Assembly: GCA_948330435.1 (NCBI GenBank)
Contig: CAOJBY010000025.1
Span: 1-57,663 of the forward strand
DNA from: an uncultured Lachnoclostridium sp.
GTDB lineage: Bacteria > Bacillota > Clostridia > Lachnospirales > Lachnospiraceae
DNA: 57,663 bases
Direction: 5' to 3'
A program made the position numbers and the translations under genes. This document shows positions 54,322-57,663 of the stretch, piece after piece (the first letter of the stretch is position 1; each line of letters opens with the position of its first letter). The notes under the pieces are model-generated. The model worked only from the letters and a program-made list of their open reading frames with translations, was not told where the DNA came from and searched no databases.

Positions 54322-55068
54322 ATGAAGATAGAAAATGCCATAGAGGTAAAGGATGTGTCTATGTGCTTCAACCTCTCACGGGAAAAGGTAGACAGCATCA
54401 AGGAATATATCATTAAGGCCTTAAAACGGCAGCTCTTTTACGAGGAATTCTGGGCCTTAAATAATGTAAGTTTTGAGATTCGCAAAGGAGATTCCGTAGG
54501 CTTAGTAGGAATGAATGGATCCGGAAAAAGTACCATGTTAAAGATTATTGCCGGCGTGCTCCGGCCTACCAGGGGTACAGTGGAGACTACAGGGACTATA
54601 GCCCCTATGATTGAATTGGGGGCAGGCTTCGACCATGATTTGACAGCCCGGGAAAATATCTTTTTGAATGGGGCGTTGATTGGCTATCCGAAAGAGATGC
54701 TGGAGGAACGTTTTCATGACATCATTGCCTTTGCAGGGCTGGAACGTTTTGTAGATGTACCCATTAAGAATTTTTCCTCAGGTATGCTGGCTCGCCTTGG
54801 ATTTTCCATTGCAACCATTGTGGATGCGGATATTTTAATTGTGGATGAGATTTTGGCAGTAGGGGACTATCAATTCCAAAACAAATGTAAGAAACGTATT
54901 CGGGAAATGATGGAGAAAAACACTACAGTACTCTTTGTATCCCACAGTATTGAGCAGGTGAAAGAGATCTGCAATAAGGCAATTTGGATCGATCATGGAC
55001 ACGTTCGGATGATGGGCGAGGCAGAGGAGGTCTGTGACGCTTATGAGGATCCGAATGAAAAAATGTAA
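54322..55068 (+). CDS. wzt: ABC polysaccharide export ATPase (Wzt-like)
   Basis: A 248-residue ATPase: Walker A GMNGSGKST near residue 64, signature NFSSGMLARLGF near 152, and Walker B ILIVDEILAVGD. It ends soon after the ATPase core, so it lacks the C-terminal carbohydrate-binding domain of longer Wzt proteins and would not select a capped chain end. It lies 19 bases behind the permease, forming the usual pair. Confidence 0.93.
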   Translation: MKIENAIEVKDVSMCFNLSREKVDSIKEYIIKALKRQLFYEEFWALNNVSFEIRKGDSVGLVGMNGSGKSTMLKIIAGVLRPTRGTVETTGTIAPMIELGAGFDHDLTARENIFLNGALIGYPKEMLEERFHDIIAFAGLERFVDVPIKNFSSGMLARLGFSIATIVDADILIVDEILAVGDYQFQNKCKKRIREMMEKNTTVLFVSHSIEQVKEICNKAIWIDHGHVRMMGEAEEVCDAYEDPNEKM

Positions 55069-55130
55069 GAGACAACATTACCTCCATGTATTGTGATGGA
55101 GTCAGAGAAAGGCTGTATAAGAGGTAAAAG

Positions 55131-57092
55131 ATGGATAACCAGGAATTGCAGAATGATTATAAAAAATTGTATGAGGCCGAACGGGAGAAGACAGAAGTTC
55201 TTTTAGCCAAGATCGAGGAATCGGAAAAAGAGATTGAGGAGCTTCACTTTAAACTGGATCGGATTAAAAACAGCTTTGCATGGAAGCTGTCCTCACCCTT
55301 GCGAAAAGGTCTTCATTTCTATGAAAAAACGAGAGACCGCCTTACACGTTACGGCTCTATTCCGGGACTGATGCGAAAGGTTCGCAGTAAGCTTCAGGAA
55401 CGAAAAAATATGAAGCGTCACGGAACGGCCAGCTTTCCCACTCCGGAGGAGGCAAAGGCTCAGAGGGAGACGGTTTTTGAGAATAAGGTAAAGTTCAGTA
55501 TTCTGGTGCCCCTTTACAATACACCGGAAAAGTTCCTGACAGATATGCTGGACTCCGTTCGGGAGCAGACCTATGAGAACTGGGAGCTGTGCCTGGCGGA
55601 TGGCAGTGACCACGAACATGCTTATGTGGGGGAGATCTGCAAAAAGTATGCGGAGGGCGACAAGCGTATCGCTTATCATGTTCTCGATCATAACTACGGA
55701 ATCTCTGGCAATACCAATGAGTGTTTAAAGCTGGCCACAGGAGATTACATTGGTCTCTTTGACCATGACGATATTTTGCACCCGGCGGCTCTCTATGAGT
55801 ATGCAAAAGCCATCAATGAAACAGGGGCAGATTACGTCTACTGTGATGAGATTACCTTTGAGGGGGATAGCATCGATCACATGATTGTGCTTCACTTCAA
55901 GCCGGATTTTGCCATTGATAACTTAAGGGGAAATAATTATATCTGCCATTTTTCTGCATTTTCCAGGGAGCTTCTGGATGAAGCGGGAGTATTTCGAAGT
56001 GCATATGACGGAAGCCAGGACCATGATATGATTCTTCGGCTTACGACTAAGGCTCAGAAGGTGTATCATGTGCCAAAGGCTCTGTATTACTGGCGTTCCC
56101 ACAAGGCTTCCGTGGCACAGGATATCAATGCCAAGACCTATGCGGTGGATGCAGCCAAGAGGGCTGTTCACGATCACATCCTGGATGTCTATGGGATGGA
56201 TGCCAAGGTGGAGAGCACCCGGGCATTTCCGACGATTTTCAGGATTCGGTATCCTCTTCTTGAAAAGCCTTTGATTTCCATTGTGATTCCCAATAAGGAT
56301 CACATGGAGGACTTGTCTCGCTGTGTGGAATCCATTGTAAATAAGTCCACTTATTCTAACTATGAGATTATTGTGGTAGAAAATAACAGTGAGACAAAGG
56401 AGATCTTTGACTATTACAAGGCTTTGGAACACAATGATCGGATCCGCATTGTAAAGTATGAGGGGGATTTCAATTATTCCCGGATCAATAATTTTGGAGT
56501 ATCTTTTGCGAGTGGAAAATATGTTCTGTTGCTGAACAATGATATGAAAGTGATCACCCGGGAATGGATGGAGGAGCTTCTCATGTATGCCCAGCGGCCA
56601 GATGTGGCGGCAGTGGGCGGAAAGCTCTATTATGCGGACAATTCCATTCAGCATGCGGGGATTGTCATTGGACTGGGTGCTCATCGGGCAGCAGGGCATA
56701 CCCATTACAAAGATGACAAGATGCATTTGGGATATATGGGACGTCTCTGCTATGCCCAGGATGTAACGGCAGTGACAGGAGCCTGCCTTCTGGTAGGAAA
56801 AGAGCAGTATGAGGAGGTAGGGGGCCTGGACGAGACTTTCAGTGTGGCATTCAATGATGTGGATTTCTGTCTGAAACTTCGTAAAGCCGGCTATCTGAAC
56901 GTGTTTACACCTTTCTGTGAGTTGTTCCACTATGAATCTAAGACCAGAGGCATGGAGGAGGGAGAGAAGCTGAAGCGTTTCCAGAATGAGGTTGCACTCT
57001 TCCGTGAGAAATGGAAGGCAGAGCTGGATGCGGGAGATCCCTATTTTAATCCGAACTTCTCGCTAGATTATTCCGATTATACGATCAAATAA
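55131..57092 (+). CDS. Tandem GT2 glycosyltransferase with N-terminal coiled coil
   Basis: A 653-residue protein. Residues about 5-47 are a coiled coil ending in NSFAWKLSSPLRKG. GT2 domain 1 spans about 120-340, with FSILVPLYNTPEKF and LFDHDD. GT2 domain 2 spans about 375-600, with ISIVIPNKDHMEDL, LLNNDM and AFNDVDFCLKL. Such two-domain enzymes often build rhamnan-type chains from dTDP-rhamnose, made by the rmlABC genes just upstream. It follows Wzt by 62 bases, a gap holding only a small CTCCAT/ATGGAG hairpin. It is probably a chain-building polymerase for the ABC-exported glycan. Confidence 0.85.
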   Translation: MDNQELQNDYKKLYEAEREKTEVLLAKIEESEKEIEELHFKLDRIKNSFAWKLSSPLRKGLHFYEKTRDRLTRYGSIPGLMRKVRSKLQERKNMKRHGTASFPTPEEAKAQRETVFENKVKFSILVPLYNTPEKFLTDMLDSVREQTYENWELCLADGSDHEHAYVGEICKKYAEGDKRIAYHVLDHNYGISGNTNECLKLATGDYIGLFDHDDILHPAALYEYAKAINETGADYVYCDEITFEGDSIDHMIVLHFKPDFAIDNLRGNNYICHFSAFSRELLDEAGVFRSAYDGSQDHDMILRLTTKAQKVYHVPKALYYWRSHKASVAQDINAKTYAVDAAKRAVHDHILDVYGMDAKVESTRAFPTIFRIRYPLLEKPLISIVIPNKDHMEDLSRCVESIVNKSTYSNYEIIVVENNSETKEIFDYYKALEHNDRIRIVKYEGDFNYSRINNFGVSFASGKYVLLLNNDMKVITREWMEELLMYAQRPDVAAVGGKLYYADNSIQHAGIVIGLGAHRAAGHTHYKDDKMHLGYMGRLCYAQDVTAVTGACLLVGKEQYEEVGGLDETFSVAFNDVDFCLKLRKAGYLNVFTPFCELFHYESKTRGMEEGEKLKRFQNEVALFREKWKAELDAGDPYFNPNFSLDYSDYTIK

Positions 57093-57104
57093 GGGAGAAA
57101 GGAT

Positions 57105-57663
57105 ATGAAAAAAGGCAGATATGGGTCTGGCATAAGCCTTATTGTTTCTCTTGTTCTTTCTATGCTGTGCGGTCTTGCTGTCTATAAGTCTATGGGCTTC
57201 GTGTATGCCATTGGCGATGATGTGATTATGCGTGATATTGTAAGCGGAGCATTTACTGGCCGACCGGACGGACATGTGATTTTTATGAAATATGTCCTGG
57301 GTTTTACCCTCAGCCGCTTTTACCTGTTAAACAATCAAGTGGACTGGTACGGTTTTTTTATAGCAGGAACATTGTTTCTGGCTCTGGCTGCAATTTTATA
57401 CAGAGGATTGTCGGCAAAAAGGGGCTTTCTCTGGAAAGGAGCATATGCAGGTCTTACTATTTCTCTCTTTCTGACGGTGATGGTATTTCATGCTGCACAG
57501 TTTGAGTGGACAATCAGTGCGGCTATGCTGGGGGCTTCCGGCCTGTATCTTTATGCCACAGGACAGGAACTGGATGGGGGGCAGCGTATTCTGGAGGGGA
57601 TTTTTATCTGGCTGCTTCTCTTTTTAACTTTCGCCATTCGGCCCGATGTTTTTTTTATGGTCA
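57105..57663 (+). CDS. Multi-membrane protein, GT-C/DUF6056-like (3' end outside window)
   Basis: The frame opens at ATG 57105, 12 bases after the previous stop, with AAGGGAGAAAGG as ribosome binding site, and runs open to the last base (186 codons seen). Helix 1 is followed by AIGDDVIMRDIVSGAFTG, an acidic-pair loop, then GHVIFMKYVLGF and further helices. This is the pattern of the other GT-C-like proteins in the locus (26087, 3496). The C-terminus cannot be judged. Confidence 0.7.
   Translation, partial: MKKGRYGSGISLIVSLVLSMLCGLAVYKSMGFVYAIGDDVIMRDIVSGAFTGRPDGHVIFMKYVLGFTLSRFYLLNNQVDWYGFFIAGTLFLALAAILYRGLSAKRGFLWKGAYAGLTISLFLTVMVFHAAQFEWTISAAMLGASGLYLYATGQELDGGQRILEGIFIWLLLFLTFAIRPDVFFMV

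Noticed and set aside
55082..55101. CTCCAT/ATGGAG hairpin between wzt and the tandem GT2 gene as terminator
   Set aside because: Six base pairs, no T-run; too weak to call a terminator.
55923..56930. Long minus-strand open frame (335 codons) opposite the tandem GT2 gene
   Set aside because: It is antisense to clear GT2 motifs, has a random His/Ile-rich composition and no start signal.
1..57663. CRISPR arrays, tRNA/rRNA genes, insertion sequences, phage integrase sites
   Set aside because: No spaced identical repeats, cloverleaf sequences, transposase-like or integrase-like proteins were seen on either strand.

Overview
This is one continuous surface-polysaccharide locus. It holds about 48 protein genes (glycosyltransferases, nucleotide-sugar enzymes, acyltransferases, export ABC systems) and no RNA genes, phage genes or intact insertion sequences that I can see. 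The moderately AT-rich DNA, AGGAGG-type ribosome binding sites, frequent GTG and TTG starts, strict -35/-10 promoters and protein style point to a Gram-positive clostridial bacterium, most likely a gut Lachnospiraceae. That assignment is by recognition, not by a search. No gene-free stretch exceeds 300 bases; the longest is 46938-47151.

Layout. (1) 146-2529: UDP-glucose dehydrogenase and a UDP-glucuronate-epimerase-like enzyme, making acidic sugar precursors. (2) 2615-6994: a UbiA-type polyprenyl-phosphate phosphoribosyltransferase-like protein, a multi-membrane GT-C-like protein, a WecG/TagA transferase and an acyltransferase. (3) 7067-11091: a phosphocholine cassette with a winged-helix/LicC/LicA fusion, a second LicC-like enzyme and a BCCT transporter; on the opposite strand, 12859-11092, a LicD transferase and a glycosyltransferase. 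(4) 13009-24713: a long run of glycosyltransferases, a hexapeptide acyltransferase, a pyruvyl-transferase-like protein, an unknown protein, a PglK-like ABC flippase, two GT11-type proteins and an acyltransferase. (5) 27433-24645, minus strand: a polyprenyl-phosphate sugar-phosphate transferase (the likely initiating enzyme) and a membrane protein. (6) 27586-32950: a Wzy/ligase-like protein and three transferases. (7) 33032-45294: a membrane protein followed by CDP-glucose-derived dideoxysugar genes, then an unusual set (HMGL/DmpG-like aldolase, SDR, dehydroquinate-synthase homologue, ThDP enzyme, epimerase) flanked by GtrA and GtrB. (8) 45334-49953: a compositionally different island with a frameshifted GT-C-like gene, a CotH-family kinase, a 32-codon stub of a VTC-domain gene and an acyltransferase. 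(9) 50049-57663: rmlB, rmlA, rmlC, a coiled-coil membrane protein, Wzm/Wzt, a tandem GT2 enzyme and a membrane protein that runs off the end.

How it fits together. The minus-strand transferase probably starts a lipid-linked oligosaccharide. The GT2/GT4/GT8/GT11 enzymes extend it, and either the PglK-like flippase plus the Wzy-like protein or the Wzm/Wzt pair exports it. GtrA/GtrB and the UbiA-like protein would supply lipid-linked sugars to several GT-C-like proteins for late side-chain addition. Phosphocholine, O-acetyl and possibly pyruvyl groups would decorate the product. The least explained part is 38260-44350, which looks like a pathway to a carbon-branched or otherwise unusual CDP-sugar.
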